Source of the DNA: Ceratothoa steindachneri
Lineage: Eukaryota > Arthropoda > Malacostraca > Isopoda > Cymothoidae
Reading direction: 5' to 3'
NCBI GenBank assembly: GCA_963969495.1
Contig: OZ018331.1
Location: 151,463,264 to 151,527,263 of the forward strand
Length of the DNA: 64,000 nt
The notes beneath the pieces are model-generated. The model made no database searches. It was not told where the DNA came from and was given only the letters and a program-made list of their open reading frames with translations. Of the stretch, positions 20,706 through 32,039 are shown one piece after another. A program made the position numbers and the translations under genes. Each line of letters begins with the position of its first letter. The stretch's first letter is position 1.

Positions 20706-22340
20706 AAGAATTTTATGCTCTTGTAAACAATAGTAAGTCTATAAAGAACATATATGAGAGATAGTGATGGTATTTTAAAATTCACTAATTTTGATATAGC
20801 TTGTGTACTGAATAATTATTTTCTGACAGTTTTTACTAATGGAGAAACCTCTCATATACCTAGGCTAAATATTGTATATACAGGCAATGACTCATTAGGA
20901 AAGGCTAGCTGTACCGCCGAAGATGTTATAAATTTTCTAAATAAAATGAATGCCAACAAATCACCTGGACCGAATATATTTTATCCCAGAGTTCTGAAAG
21001 GAGTGAAAGAGGTTGTTAAAAAACATTTAGCACACATTTTTACTCAATCCTTAGACAGTAGAATTGTTCCCAATGACTGGAAATATGCAAATGTAAAGCC
21101 AATTTTTAAAAATGGTTGCAGAGAGCTAATGAAAAACTATCAACTGATCAGTTTGACGTTAGTGGTTGGAAAACTTTTAGAATCATTCATCTCCAAGAAA
21201 ATTGTATTACATCTAGAATCAAAAGAGCTGCTTAGAGATTCCCAACATGGATTCAGAAGAAATAAATCTTGTCTCACGAATTTGCTAGACTTCTTCTAAT
21301 ATGTATTCGAGCAATATGATGATGAGAAGTCGATCGATATTATATACTTAGATTTTCAGAAAGCTTTCGGCAAAGTCCCCCACAAACTACTGATGGCAAA
21401 ACTTAAGGCACTTGGAATCAAAGGGAAGCTAGGAGACTGGTTTGAAGATTGGCTTACCAAATAGATATCAGAGAGTAGTAATCAATGGATCTGCCTCTGA
21501 ATGGACAAAAGTGTCAAGTGGGGTACCTCAGGGTTCTGTGTTGGGGCCCCTACTATTCATAATTTATATCAATGATTTGGACATAGGTCTCACGTCAAAA
21601 ATTGTTAAATTTGCAGATGACGCCAAAATTGGAAAAGGGTTATGTAATAAAGAAGACGCAGAATAACTTCAGAGAGATATTGGTCGTATACAAGAATGGT
21701 CAAGAGAATGGAAACTGCCAATAAACCTAGACAAGAGTAAGGTAATGCATATTGGAATTAACAGAAACAAAAGTCGAGAAAGATTTAGGAGTATATATAT
21801 CAAATGATCTTAATTTTAGTCTTCAATGCATAGAAGCTGAAAAAAATGCTTTCAGGATACTGGGATACATCAAACGACAATTTAAATGCAGAAACGAAAC
21901 CATAGTACTGAATTTATATAGTGCATTAGTTCGCCTACATCTGGAATATTGTGTACAATTCCGGTCCCCACATTTGAGGAAGGATATCGAAAGGCTTGAG
22001 AAAGTTCAAGAAAGAGCAACAAAACTAATACCATCGTTAAGGAAACAACTATGAAACTAGATTAGAAAGACTAAATCTCTTCAGACTGGAAACGCGGTGA
22101 ATGCGAGGCCTACTCATAGAAACGTTTAAGATATTAAATAAGATAGAAAATGTAGAAGCTGAGATATGGTTTAAGTTAAATGACTGTGAGACAAGGAATA
22201 ACGGAATGAAACTGGTACCATTGCGGTATAGAAAAAAACTTTTTTTCATACAAAATTGTCAACATATGGAATAAGTTACCACGAGAAGTAATATCCAGTA
22301 AAACTGTTGATACTTTTAAGAAAAACTAGACAAAATTATA
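20706..22340 (+). pseudogene. Reverse transcriptase relic
   Basis: Non-LTR RT read in several frames. 20754-21299 carries 'NKSPGPNIFYPRVLK', 'NDWKYANVKPIFK' and 'DSQHGFRRNKSCLTN', then a TAA at 21297. 'IIYLDFQKAFGKVPH' follows (21340-21385; the usual Asp after FQKAF is Gly). 21442-21666 has 'SSGVPQGSVLGPLLF' and 'FADDAKIG' (catalytic Asp pair intact). 21752-22054 has 'EKDLGVYISNDLNFS', 'HLEYCVQF' and 'LIPSLRK'. At least five stops or frameshifts. It is closest in wording to the RT at 38.0-39.3 kb. Confidence 0.9.
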
Positions 22341-22477
22341 CACACACTCAGTTATTAATTTGTAAATAAAATTGGATCGATAAATGTGTATGTAAAATAG
22401 AAATAATTATAATGACAAGCTTCTCAGAACCGAAGTGCAGATATTCAAATGAAGTCAAAAAGGAAATCAATATTCTG

Positions 22478-22560
22478 TAGGTGTATATAAGTTAGATGTA
22501 GGTGAATATAACTTAAATGTAGGTGTATATAAGTTAAATGTAGGTGTATATAGTTAAATG
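22478..22560. repeat. 20-bp tandem repeat in the LINE 3' UTR
   Basis: Four units of tgtaggtgtatataagttaa type. Confidence 0.9.
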
Positions 22561-22946
22561 ACGAGATTTAAACTATCAGCAAATAAAACAATTTTTTTTT
22601 AAATTAAAACAATGATTATTTGGATTCTAATTTTGTTGAAGCGTCTGATGATAATTTTCATATCGTGATTCTCTAACTAGGTAAGTTTCAAAAACTTTAC
22701 AAAAAAAATTCCTGGTTGAGCACTATATATCAACTGAACCAGGTATCATTTCAGTTTCCGTACCCGCGTGGCGGGTGGGAGAGGAGGATGGGGAGAGCCT
22801 TCAACTTTACTGTCCATTTGTCTCCAACTCCTAGTTACTTTTTTCTTTATGTATATTTTAGGATAGGGAACTTATACAAGTACCTTCTCGGCATGGATCG
22901 AGAGCTCTTTTAAGAAGGTGCTTGCTTTCCTTGTGACTCCTTGTGA

Positions 22947-22972
22947 CTCTCTCTCTCTCTCTCTCTCTCTAT

Positions 22973-23047
<75 letters not shown>
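22947..23047. repeat. (CT)n microsatellite between two LINE segments
   Basis: About 100 bp of CT with one atttat interruption. The upstream LINE's 3' end and the downstream LINE fragment both abut it. Confidence 0.98.
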
Positions 23048-23440
23048 AGAGTGAAGTCCAGCGTAAGGGCGGCAAAGCGTGCCGGGGAGCTCCGAGTAGC
23101 GAGACTTTGCAAGGAAAATCCCAAGGAGTTCTTTGGTTATGTAAACAGCCGTAAACCAATCCATCACACAATTTGCCCTTTAATGAATGCGGAGAGAGCA
23201 TTAAAGCATTCAGATGCAGAAAATGCTAACCTCCTCAACGACTACTTCTCTTCAGTGTTTACTGAAGAGAGTGATCCCATCCCCCAGCCCACATATTCCT
23301 ACTTGGGTGAAAAGCTGGAGAAAATGGACTTCACTCAAGGAGAAATAGAAAAAAAGATCACTGATCTAAAGACGAATCAGTCCCCTGGCCCGGACAGGTT
23401 TCTACCTAAAGTGTTGAAAGAAGTGTGCTATGAAGTGTAG
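23048..23440 (+). pseudogene. Isolated LINE segment: linker and start of reverse transcriptase
   Basis: Reads without interruption from 'VKSSVRAAKRAGELRVARLCKENPKEFFGYVNS' type text to 'QSPGPDRFLPKVLKEV', then a TAG at 23438-23440. In complete relatives this stretch lies between endonuclease and RT. Here it starts next to (CT)n and is fused at its 3' side to the ORF1 linker of another copy, so it is an internal fragment. Confidence 0.85.
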
Positions 23441-23496
23441 AGAAAGAAGAGGAAACCGGCAAGTCGTTTCCGAAAGGAGAGACTCGGTCATCTGCA

Positions 23497-24149
23497 GACA
23501 AATGTGCAAGGGTTACCCTTATTGGTGATTCTCAGGCACGGGATATGCAGCCCCTCCTAGCGGCTCGCCTTCGCACTAGTGTGAAGGTAAGCTGCCTGCC
23601 AGGACGGGGTAACCACCATATCAGAGTAGAGGCGGATAAATTTCAGATTTCTGAGAGTTCAGTCGTTGCTCTGATGGTAAGTGGGAACGACCTCTACCTG
23701 GGAGGAGGTAGGGTAGGCCCTATGAATATAATCCTCCACACGGTCATGGGCGCCGTGGGCGACTGTGGGCTGAAAACCCGCATACGTGTTGTGGTCGAGA
23801 TGTTCCCAATGAGAGGTCCAACACGGACCGCTCACTCGATTTACGTCTTTTTGAACCGGCACCTGGCAGATTTGTGTACGGCAGAGGGGGTCTTTTTTTG
23901 TGGAACCGCACCTTTCAAGGTAGGAATGATCTCTACCAAAGGGATGGGGTACATCTTTCCTTTAAAAGAAAGACCTTTCTGTTGAACATGATCAAGGATG
24001 TCATAGAGAGGACCCAAAAGAGTATCCGGCCCACAGGGAGGGCGGATGTACGCCAGTACGCCAGTGTCACTCCTGGAACGACCTTCTCAGAGGTCGCAAA
24101 AAGGAGTGCCTCCTCACCAACAAATATGCCGGGAAACAGAAGAGCATAG
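23497..24149 (+). pseudogene. SGNH/GDSL-type domain of LINE ORF1, relic
   Basis: Contains 'LIGDSQARDMQ' (block I, nucleophile Ser; about 23513-23550), 'LMVSGNDLYL' (block III, about 23671-23700) and, after a frameshift near 23900, 'QRDGVHLSFK' (block V Asp-x-x-His, about 23937-23965). It ends 'PGNRRA' with TAG at 24147-24149. The set of blocks is that of SGNH hydrolases; in some CR1-group LINEs such an esterase-like domain forms part of ORF1. The Gly/Asn/His residues survive, but the frame is broken. Confidence 0.8.
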
Positions 24150-24162
24150 GGAGTCCTACATT

Positions 24163-25056
24163 CGGTGTTCCCTGAAAGTTCTTCTGTTCAATTCGAGGTC
24201 GATCAGAAACAAGTTTCTCGAACTTCGTGCCCTCGTAGCGACCGAAGAACCTAAAATAGTAGCCATAACAGTGTGGTGGGTAAAAAGCTCAAACCGAGAT
24301 TTTGAAGGTAAATTCACAATTCTCGGTTATCAACTCTTCCAAAAAGATAGGCAAGACTGATAGGGTGGGGGTGTGATGTTGTATGTCAAGGATACACTCA
24401 AATCGGCGAACTGCAACCTTGTATCCGACCACGAGCTACTAGGAGTTGACCTAGATATAGGTCCTGCCATAGGCAGGACACTGGTTCTTTACAGACCTCC
24501 TGCCCAACTCGTTAAAAAGAAGAGGAATCTTTACCGGCTAGTGAGTGAACTTGTTCAAGACAGTGTGTGTATCGCCATGGGTGATTTCAATACCCAAGTT
24601 AACTGGGAAACGAGAGAACCCAGTGGCGAGAACGCACTACTCCTGGAGTTCGCGAACACCAAAGAGTTAGTGATTCAATGGGTGAGAGAGCCGACGAGAG
24701 GCAATAATACTCTCGACTTGGTTTTCACCTCTGAGGATGACATCGTTGAGGATTTCTCTGTAGGCGAAGAGCTCGGTGGCAGTGATCACCGACTAGTCAG
24801 ATTTATATTCAAGGTCCCCATGGTAGAGTCTGCGACTGGTAAATCGAGGAAACTTGATTTGAGAAGAGCAGACTTTGCAGGTCTTCGTACTGGATTGACT
24901 TATTCGAGGCTAAATGTGTGTGAGGATGTTGAAGATTCTTGGAATAGATTCAGGACTACGTTCCTGAGTCTTCAATCACGATTCCTCCCTTTAAAAAGCT
25001 TTCGTCGGTCTTCCGTTAAACCAAAGTGGTTTAATCGAAAATTGATCAAATGCTGA
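24163..25056 (+). pseudogene. APE-type endonuclease of LINE ORF2, relic
   Basis: Nicks target DNA to prime reverse transcription. Seen: 'LLFNSRSIRNKF' (about 24182-24215), 'VAITVWWVKSS' where the metal-binding Glu of 'ITESW' has become Val, two stops at about 24358-24363, 'VLYRPPAQLV', 'IAMGDFNTQVNW', 'LDLVFTSEDDI' and 'GGSDHRLVRF' (catalytic Asp-His). A dead enzyme by the Glu loss and stops. Confidence 0.9.
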
Positions 25057-26920
25057 GGGGGAAAAGAACGGTGTACCGGTAGTCAAAGATCTCTGGTGAC
25101 TTTGACGAGTGCCGTAGGCTGGCTAGGAGAGTCAATCCAGCATAAAGGCGGCAAAGAGTGCCAAGGTGCTCCGAGTGGCGAGACTTTGTAAGGAGAATCC
25201 CAAGGAGTTCTTTAGTTATGTAAATAGCTGTAAACCATGCCATCGCACGATTGGCTCTTTAGTGAAGGAGGAGGGGGCATTAAAGCACTCAGATGCAGAA
25301 AATGCTAACCTCCTCAACGACTACTTCTCTTTAGTCTTTACTGAAGAGTGTGGTCACATCCGCCAGCCCACAGATTCTTACTGAGGGGAAAAGCTGGAGT
25401 AAATGGACTTCGCCCAAGGAGAAATAGAAAGAAAGATCACTGATCTAAAGACGAATAAGTGCCCTGGCCAGGACAGGCTTCTACCTAAAGTGTTCAAAGA
25501 AGTGCGCGACGAAGTGTCACGACATTTGAGCACAATCTTCACCATGACAATCCGGACCGGAGGCGTTCCTAGAGACTGGCGTGAAGCGGAAGTGACTCCT
25601 ATCTTCAAGAAAGGAGACCCTAGCCCCCGTCGAACTACCGACCTATTAGCTTAACTTCAATAGTCGGTAAACTCATGGAAAGCATCATGGTTGACAAAAT
25701 GCAAAATTATGTCATATTTATAGTCAAACCTGCTACTGAAGAGTTCCCATCACAGTTTCCGACGTCAACGGTCATGCCTAACGAACCTTGTTGAATTCTT
25801 CCACTTCTTTTTCAGTGAGCATGATCGGGATAAGGCGGTGGATGTTATCTACTTAGACTTTCAAAAAGCATTCAATAAGGTACCACACCGCCACCTCTTC
25901 TGGAAAGTGCGTGCGCTGGGCACAGACGGAAAGGCAGCAGGTTGGATAGAGAACTGGCTAAACGGCAGACGGCAACGGGTGGTGCTTAATGGACAGGCTT
26001 CTAAGTAGGTGCCCCTCACCAGCAGTGTACCCCAAGGTTCTGTCCTAGGACCACTACTTTTCATCACCTATGTTAAAGACATGGATGGTGACATGTTTGC
26101 GAAGATTTCTAAATTTTCCGATGATTCCAAGCTTGGTATGAACGTCGCAAATGAAGGAAACACTGCCCGCCAACAAGAAGATCTCCGGAAGATTGGGGAG
26201 TGGTTGGACACGTGACAAATGCCTTTTAACATGAACAAATGCAAAGTAATGCATATCGGCCCCCGAAACCCCCAATCACGGTATATCCTTAAGGGCACCT
26301 CTCTCGAACGCACTGATACCGATAAGAACTTAGGTGTAACAATCACTAGTGACCTCAAGTTCTCGAAACAGTGCATAGAGGCAGAGAAAAAGGCCAAAGG
26401 ATGTTAAGCTATATACAGCGACAGTTTGAATATCGAAACAAGGAAATAGTAATCTGTTTATACAATTCACTTCTCCGACCGCACCTGGAGTATGCCGTAC
26501 AATTTTGGGGTCCTCCGTTTCGAGAGGATATCGCGAGATTGGAACGTGTGCAAGCCAGGGCAACTAAACTGATTCCCTCTATCTCACAAAAGTTACGACG
26601 ATAGATTAAGGGAGTTAGATGTGTTCTCGTTGGAGACCCTGAAGCTGCGTGGTCAGCTTATCGAAGTGTTTAAAATACTTCGAGGCTTCGATAATGTTGA
26701 CTACACGGATGTTTTCCAACTTAGTGAGGGCAGAACGAGAAATCATGGCTACAAAGTTGAACTGAAGCGTTACAACCGCGATCTGTGTAGGAGATTTTTC
26801 ACATACACCATTTTTGATAGCTGGAACGCACTTCCATCAGAAGTTGTCAACAGCAATTATGTTGATCAGTTCAAGTCCAGACTGGACAAAGTCTTGAAAA
26901 GTGGCCTTTTGAGCACGTAA
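25057..26920 (+). pseudogene. Reverse transcriptase of LINE ORF2, relic
   Basis: Motifs in order: 'LLNDYFSLVFTEECG', 'NKCPGQDRLLPKV', 'VPRDWREAEVTPIFKKGD', 'YLDFQKAFNKVPH' (about 25855-25890; the usual FDKVPH Asp is Asn), 'SVPQGSVLGPLLF', then 'FSDDSKLG' where the catalytic motif is FSDD instead of FADD (both Asp kept), 'MPFNMNKCKVMHIG', 'RPHLEYAVQFWG' and the C-terminal 'RRFFTYTIFDSWNALPSEV' to TAA 26918-26920. At least four frame changes. Confidence 0.9.
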
Positions 26921-27015
26921 GCTGTTGAGCAGAACTGTGCCTGCCCGACTGCTAGTCCAAAGCTACCCTCTCTGAATGGACCGTAAGGTCTTCTATGGTA
27001 CTTCTTATCCTGGTA

Positions 27016-27016
27016 G

Positions 27017-27048
<32 letters not shown>

Positions 27049-27149
27049 GTCTATTTTTGTTTTTCTTTGTCTCTCTTTCTGTATATCTCTCTCTTTATCT
27101 ATCTGCCTGCCTCTTTCAGTCTATTTCTCTATGCATATTCTTTCTGTCA

Positions 27150-27214
<65 letters not shown>
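27016..27214. repeat. CT-rich tract and (AT)n microsatellite
   Basis: (CT)n from 27016 to 27043, degenerate CT-rich sequence to 27150, then about 64 bp of AT. Confidence 0.95.
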
Positions 27215-28064
<850 letters not shown>

Positions 28065-28094
28065 GTAAGAAGAACAAAACGAAGAAGGCGGGTC

Positions 28095-28150
28095 CCATCT
28101 TTAATTACAACGTTTCGGGTTATTACAAAACCCATCTTCAGGAGCTAGAA
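28095..28150 (-). ncRNA. Hammerhead-ribozyme-like motif of the Penelope-like element
   Basis: On the reverse strand: CTGAAGA (28135-28141), stem GGGTT/AACCC around TTTGTAAT, then GAAAC (28112-28116) and GTTGTA. This keeps the hammerhead core CUGANGA...GAAA with one extra U before stem II. AC/GU after GAAA could form the very short stem III described for Penelope hammerheads, with GUA as cleavage triplet. Stem I pairing is poor, so activity is doubtful. Confidence 0.5.
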
Positions 28151-28520
28151 ACAAATTCTAAATGAGTAATCTAAGCCTAAAAACATAAATAACAGCTCCA
28201 GTTCAAAGTTAAAAAACACAGATCAGAGAAAATCACAAAAAAGACGTTGAAAAATATAAAGTGAACGTTACGTTAATGAACAAAACAAAATAATGAGGTA
28301 AAGAACAGCAGGAAAATATTTGTAAAGCGATACTATCAATTTAGGACAAGCAAACGTAATATTACAAAATTAAACAATTGAAATGGAAAATTAGAGAATT
28401 GGATACAAACAAAAGGTAAAACTAAATTATAGACACTGAAACATTCCCTTACATGGTCGGATCACAATGACGAGTGAAAACAGGAAGGAATTCAAAGAAT
28501 GAATACAGCTTGGTTGGTTG

Positions 28521-29100
28521 TTAAGTTATACACAGAGGAAAGGATGACGTGTCCTCATTTAAATTTGGGTGGTTGTATTTAATACAGAGTGATTCTATAA
28601 TGCGGAGAGATGAAATAGATTTAGCAAATTTTAAGACAGGAAAATCATTTAAGGACACGTCTGTTTTACAATCAATAGCACGTTTCCTGATGGAAGAAAA
28701 CTCTTTGTTACTTAATGTTTTACCGGTTCTACGGCTGATTCCAATGTAAGAACAAAAACGCGACTGAAGAGTTCGTATTGTGCTTCCTATATAGGTCCCC
28801 AACTTACAGCTAGGGCAAATGAATTTATATACAATGCACGAACTAAACGGCGTCGGAATACGGCCCTTCACTTTAAAGAAATTAGCAATATTTTTGTTAT
28901 TAATGAATATAAGCTTAAAATTAATTTGACAATAAAAATTCCTAAAAATAGAAATTAAACGTTTTCGGAGAAGGTCATTACAAGGGCTGATGTCTGGTAA
29001 CAAGACATACCTGACTTCATTTGGGACATTAAAAGAAGAGGAGGGGTTATAAAGCCTGAAGAGGAACTTCCTAATACACCTTTCAACTAAAGATAAGGGG
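28521..29100 (-). pseudogene. GIY-YIG endonuclease domain of a Penelope-like element
   Basis: Read on the reverse strand from about 29100. The linker 'YPLSLVERCIRKFLFRLY' is open through 'LLPDISPC'; then a basic region; then 'VYKFICPSCKLGTYIGSTIRTL' with the Cys-x2-Cys and TYIGS elements of the Penelope GIY-YIG; the Arg in 'RFCSYIGISRRTG'; and a Glu in 'RIIESLCIKYNHPNLN' near the end (stop at 28521-28523). It normally nicks the insertion site. The usual H after R-x-S-E (RISEH) reads 'RFCSY' here, so the active site is altered. A +1/-1 frame change lies just upstream of 29100. Confidence 0.85.
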
Positions 29101-29413
29101 TAATGATTTTTTTAAAGTAATCTTTTAAAAAATTGAATTCAAAATTCATACTAAGATAAGTGTAAGACAAATTAAAACCTCTGAAGAGGAGTATTTTAAT
29201 CACTTGTTCCTATCGGGAAACTCTTTCGGATAGTGTGACTGGCGAATGGAGAGGTCTGCTAGGGAGGGGCTGGAAAGACCTGCAGGGTAGGCGGATGCGG
29301 CCGGCGCGAGCGACAGCACTAAACCTTTTCCTCTCAGTTTAGTGGTCACAAGCCTCGAAGATATTAGCGCGCACCTAGTCTGCTGACAAAAGCACAAAAG
29401 TAAATAGAGAAAA

Positions 29414-29725
29414 ATGTCTGGTGCCCCAAAATTAAAAACTGAATGTCCTAGGTGCGGAGGCATTCGTTGGTGTATAAATTTTAAAAAGAGAAACTTTAAG
29501 AACATCACTCGCCAGAGCGTCTGCAATTTCTGTGACATAGAATTGGTAATGGAGAGGAAGATGAGGGAAGTGGAAGGACGTCACCAACGCAAACTGGCCA
29601 TCGTGAGGAATCAACTTGATCAATTTGGAGAAAACTGCATTGTGGAATTGACTAACCTGAAGAATCAGGTGAGCCACCTTCAAGAGGTAGTTAACGAACT
29701 CAGGAGACGTGCCATCTCCAGGTGA
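29414..29725 (+). CDS. LINE ORF1 N-terminus: Cys-rich finger and coiled coil
   Basis: ATG 29414. About 103 residues: 'CPRCGGIRWCINF' followed by 'CNFCDIELVMERK', a C-x2-C ... C-x2-C finger, then a coiled coil of about 70 residues rich in Glu, Lys, Gln and Leu. The same plan (finger then coiled coil) opens the copies at 35171, 42383 and 60705. Inferred role: nucleic-acid binding and oligomerisation of ORF1. It ends at TGA 29723-29725, and the downstream linker to the SGNH domain is in other frames. Confidence 0.7.
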   Translation: MSGAPKLKTECPRCGGIRWCINFKKRNFKNITRQSVCNFCDIELVMERKMREVEGRHQRKLAIVRNQLDQFGENCIVELTNLKNQVSHLQEVVNELRRRAISR

Positions 29726-30303
29726 CCTCCAAGAAATGGGAACGACACTAGAGGAACTGTCATGGCGGACAGTAATGCTGCAGACACATAGCAAGAGAGC
29801 AGTACCACCCAATCCGGACAAGTAGCTCGCTGAAAAGATCCGGGCAGGGCTAAAGGAGGGGGTCGAAGAGCAGAGACAAGTTATACTAACGTCGCTAGGT
29901 CCGCGGCAACACTCGAGATGACGAGAACACGTGTGTTAGGCACAGCTCGACCAAACCCCCAGAATATCGAGAACGATAACACTGGGGCTGCAAGTGCTCC
30001 CGTTGAAGCTGCTGCAGTAAATCTTCGGACCAATTCGAAGAAAAAGAAAAGGCAAGTAGTAGCTGCGATAGAAGCACTGTGAGCAACAGTTCAGTGACCG
30101 AGACGAGCACATCGGCACCGGCAGTGGAGGGTTCACTAGAGGTTAGGGTGCGAGCTCGAACGAAGGAGAGTTTCAGGAAGTAAGAAGGAAAAAGGAAAGT
30201 GGTAAAAAGAAAAAAAGCAAAAGTCAACCTCCCTGCCGCATAGTACCCCTTGAGAACCCTAAATCTCTTTACCGACTTGTTTGACGAGGGCGCGTAATAC
30301 GTA

Positions 30304-31062
30304 GTGGTGGGAGACTCGCAGCTGCTAGGCCTTCAGTACCATCTGGGTGAGAGTAAGTGCCACAGATGGGAAGTACGATGTCTTCCCGAGAGGGATTACG
30401 AGGCGCTACAAGACGAATTTAGGAATGTACGAAATTTCTCCAGGAGCTCAGTACTTGCGTCACTGGTTAGTGGAAACGACCTTTTCCTTAGAGGAGGTAA
30501 AGTCGGGCTAACGAAACATATAGTTAAGACATCAATGAAGATTGCAGAGGAACTTCTCTCAAAGACAAGCAAGGCTATGCTCGTGGGGATGCTACCGAGG
30601 AAGTTTGCTACAACGCACGCACATAGCAAACTTCTTGGCATTGACGAACGTCTAGGTCACTTTTGTGCCCTGACAGGAGTTAAGTTTGTAGACCCGGTCG
30701 ACTTGTTCTTCGGACGATATGACCTATACACAGAGGACGGGGTCCACCTATACGACCAAGGAAGGAAGTTTTTGGCCGAGTTAATCGACAGGAATGCCTT
30801 TTGGTTGTTGAGAGTTGCACGGGACAAGCCGGCGGCAACTCGACAGGTACCACCGAGCAGGAGACTCAAGACGAGCCGCGAAAGCAAGTCAATGCAGGGC
30901 ATTCTACTGCAAGAGGTCCTGCTGCACCGCAACCCGAGAGTAATGGAAGCCCTGCCGGTGACAAAGAACTGGTCCCAGGTGGAGAAGATCCAGGCAACAC
31001 GGAGGGAGTTCATGGTAATACGTCCATTTCTGAAAAACTGGTCCCAGGTGGAGAAGATCTAG
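30304..31062 (+). CDS. LINE ORF1: SGNH/GDSL-type domain
   Basis: Uninterrupted 252-codon frame (GTG/ATG-type start not certain; it begins mid-protein). 'VVGDSQLLGLQ' (block I with Ser, about 30304-30335), 'ASLVSGNDLFLRGGKVG' (block III Gly-Asn-Asp, about 30457-30505), 'VDPVDLFFGRYDLYTEDGVHLY' region with Asp-Gly-Val-His (block V, about 30740-30752). All residues of the SGNH catalytic set are present. The C-terminal part carries a 69-bp tandem duplication. By analogy with other LINEs the domain may act on lipids/esters or bind membranes; that is not shown by sequence. Confidence 0.75.
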   Translation: MVGDSQLLGLQYHLGESKCHRWEVRCLPERDYEALQDEFRNVRNFSRSSVLASLVSGNDLFLRGGKVGLTKHIVKTSMKIAEELLSKTSKAMLVGMLPRKFATTHAHSKLLGIDERLGHFCALTGVKFVDPVDLFFGRYDLYTEDGVHLYDQGRKFLAELIDRNAFWLLRVARDKPAATRQVPPSRRLKTSRESKSMQGILLQEVLLHRNPRVMEALPVTKNWSQVEKIQATRREFMVIRPFLKNWSQVEKI

Positions 31063-31104
31063 GCAACTCGGAGGGAGTTCATGGTAATACGTCCCTTTCT
31101 GAAA
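30967..31104 (+). repeat. 69-bp (23-codon) tandem duplication in ORF1
   Basis: aactggtcccaggtggagaa starts at 30967 and again at 31036. The two units differ at a few bases. The period is a multiple of three. Confidence 0.95.
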
Positions 31105-31114
31105 ACAACATTCC

Positions 31115-31830
31115 ATGCGAGTCGTCGGGAAACGCGTTAGCGGAGGGAGCGTGCGGACTAGCCAGCATTCCCTAAAAGTTTTATTTTTTAACGCGAGGTC
31201 GATACGAAGCAAATGGGACGAACTTGTGGCTGTATTGGCATCTAATGGCCGAATAGATATCGTGGCGATCGTAGAAACGTGGATCCATATTGACAATCGA
31301 GATTTCGAGGCTGAGTTTGCGATCCCCTGTTATGCAATGTTCCAACGTGACCGGCCTTGTCGAGAGGGCGGCGGAATTATGGTATACGTCCGGAACTGCT
31401 TCCTCGCTGTCGAATGCAATGTGATATCTGGTCAAGAAATTTTAGGACTAGACATAGATCTTACCAGCTCATCTTATCGAGTAGTGGTGGTTTACAGGCC
31501 GCAAAGACATCAGAAGAGTCAGACTCAAGCTTGTACGCAAAGCTCATCGACCTGATAAATAGTCTCACGAGTTTAGTTATTAGTGACTTCAACTACCGTG
31601 AGAAGGACTGGAGGAACTGGTCAGGTGATGTGGAAGAGAGAATATTGATTGATTTCGCTCAGGATAACTTCCTGACACAGTGGGTAGAGGAGCCAACGAA
31701 GGGTGAGAACATGCTAGACTTAGTATTTATCACCGAGGACGACATGGTATCCGAACTCAGCACGGGAGTGTCTGGGCGGAATCGATCACCGCACGGTCAT
31801 GTTTTCCGTCCACATTCCATGTAACAGACG
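31115..31830 (+). pseudogene. LINE endonuclease relic
   Basis: 'VLFFNARSIRSKWDEL' (about 31180-31225), 'DIVAIVETWIHIDNRDFE' with the metal-binding Glu kept, 'GGGIMVYVRN', 'VVVYRPQ', frame change, 'VISDFNYREKDW' (usual GDFN is SDFN), 'LDLVFITEDDM', and finally a frame change through the Asp-His motif near 31785. Active-site residues are mostly kept, but the frame is broken at least twice. Confidence 0.85.
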
Positions 31831-32039
31831 CTCTCACGTCCCTATCTTTAAACTTGACTTCCGACGCACGATCTTTGTGGTTCTTCGGGATGCGATAGCT
31901 CGGCTTGGGCCCGCAACAGGAGAAGGGGCCTCGGACAAATGGTTGGCGTTTAAAGAAAACTTTATGACCCAACAGTCTGCATTTGTCCCCAGCAGAAGTA
32001 TGAGTGGCAAACCTTTCCAACCGAGATGATTCAATTGAG

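Larger units (their letters stand above)
20690..22950 (+). mobile_element. 5'-truncated LINE, AT-rich subfamily
   Basis: Begins inside the region just before the reverse transcriptase ('VNNSKSIKN' near 20722, corresponding to 'VNSRKPIH' of related copies) and extends through RT, a 20-bp tandem repeat, and a 3' UTR whose end (about 22695-22950, with gcgggtgggagagg and gggagagccttca) also ends the LINE at 33.9 kb. The last bases are cttgtgactccttgtgact, followed at once by (CT)n. Confidence 0.8.
23441..27018 (+). mobile_element. LINE with SGNH, endonuclease and RT domains (5' truncated)
   Basis: Starts in the Lys-rich linker preceding the SGNH domain, so the Cys-rich finger and 5' UTR are missing. 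It continues through all later domains to a 3' UTR sharing atggaccgtaaggtcttct with the copy ending at 46.5 kb. The end (ggtagct) is followed directly by (CT)n. Close relative of the copies at 41.5 and 59.8 kb. Confidence 0.88.
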
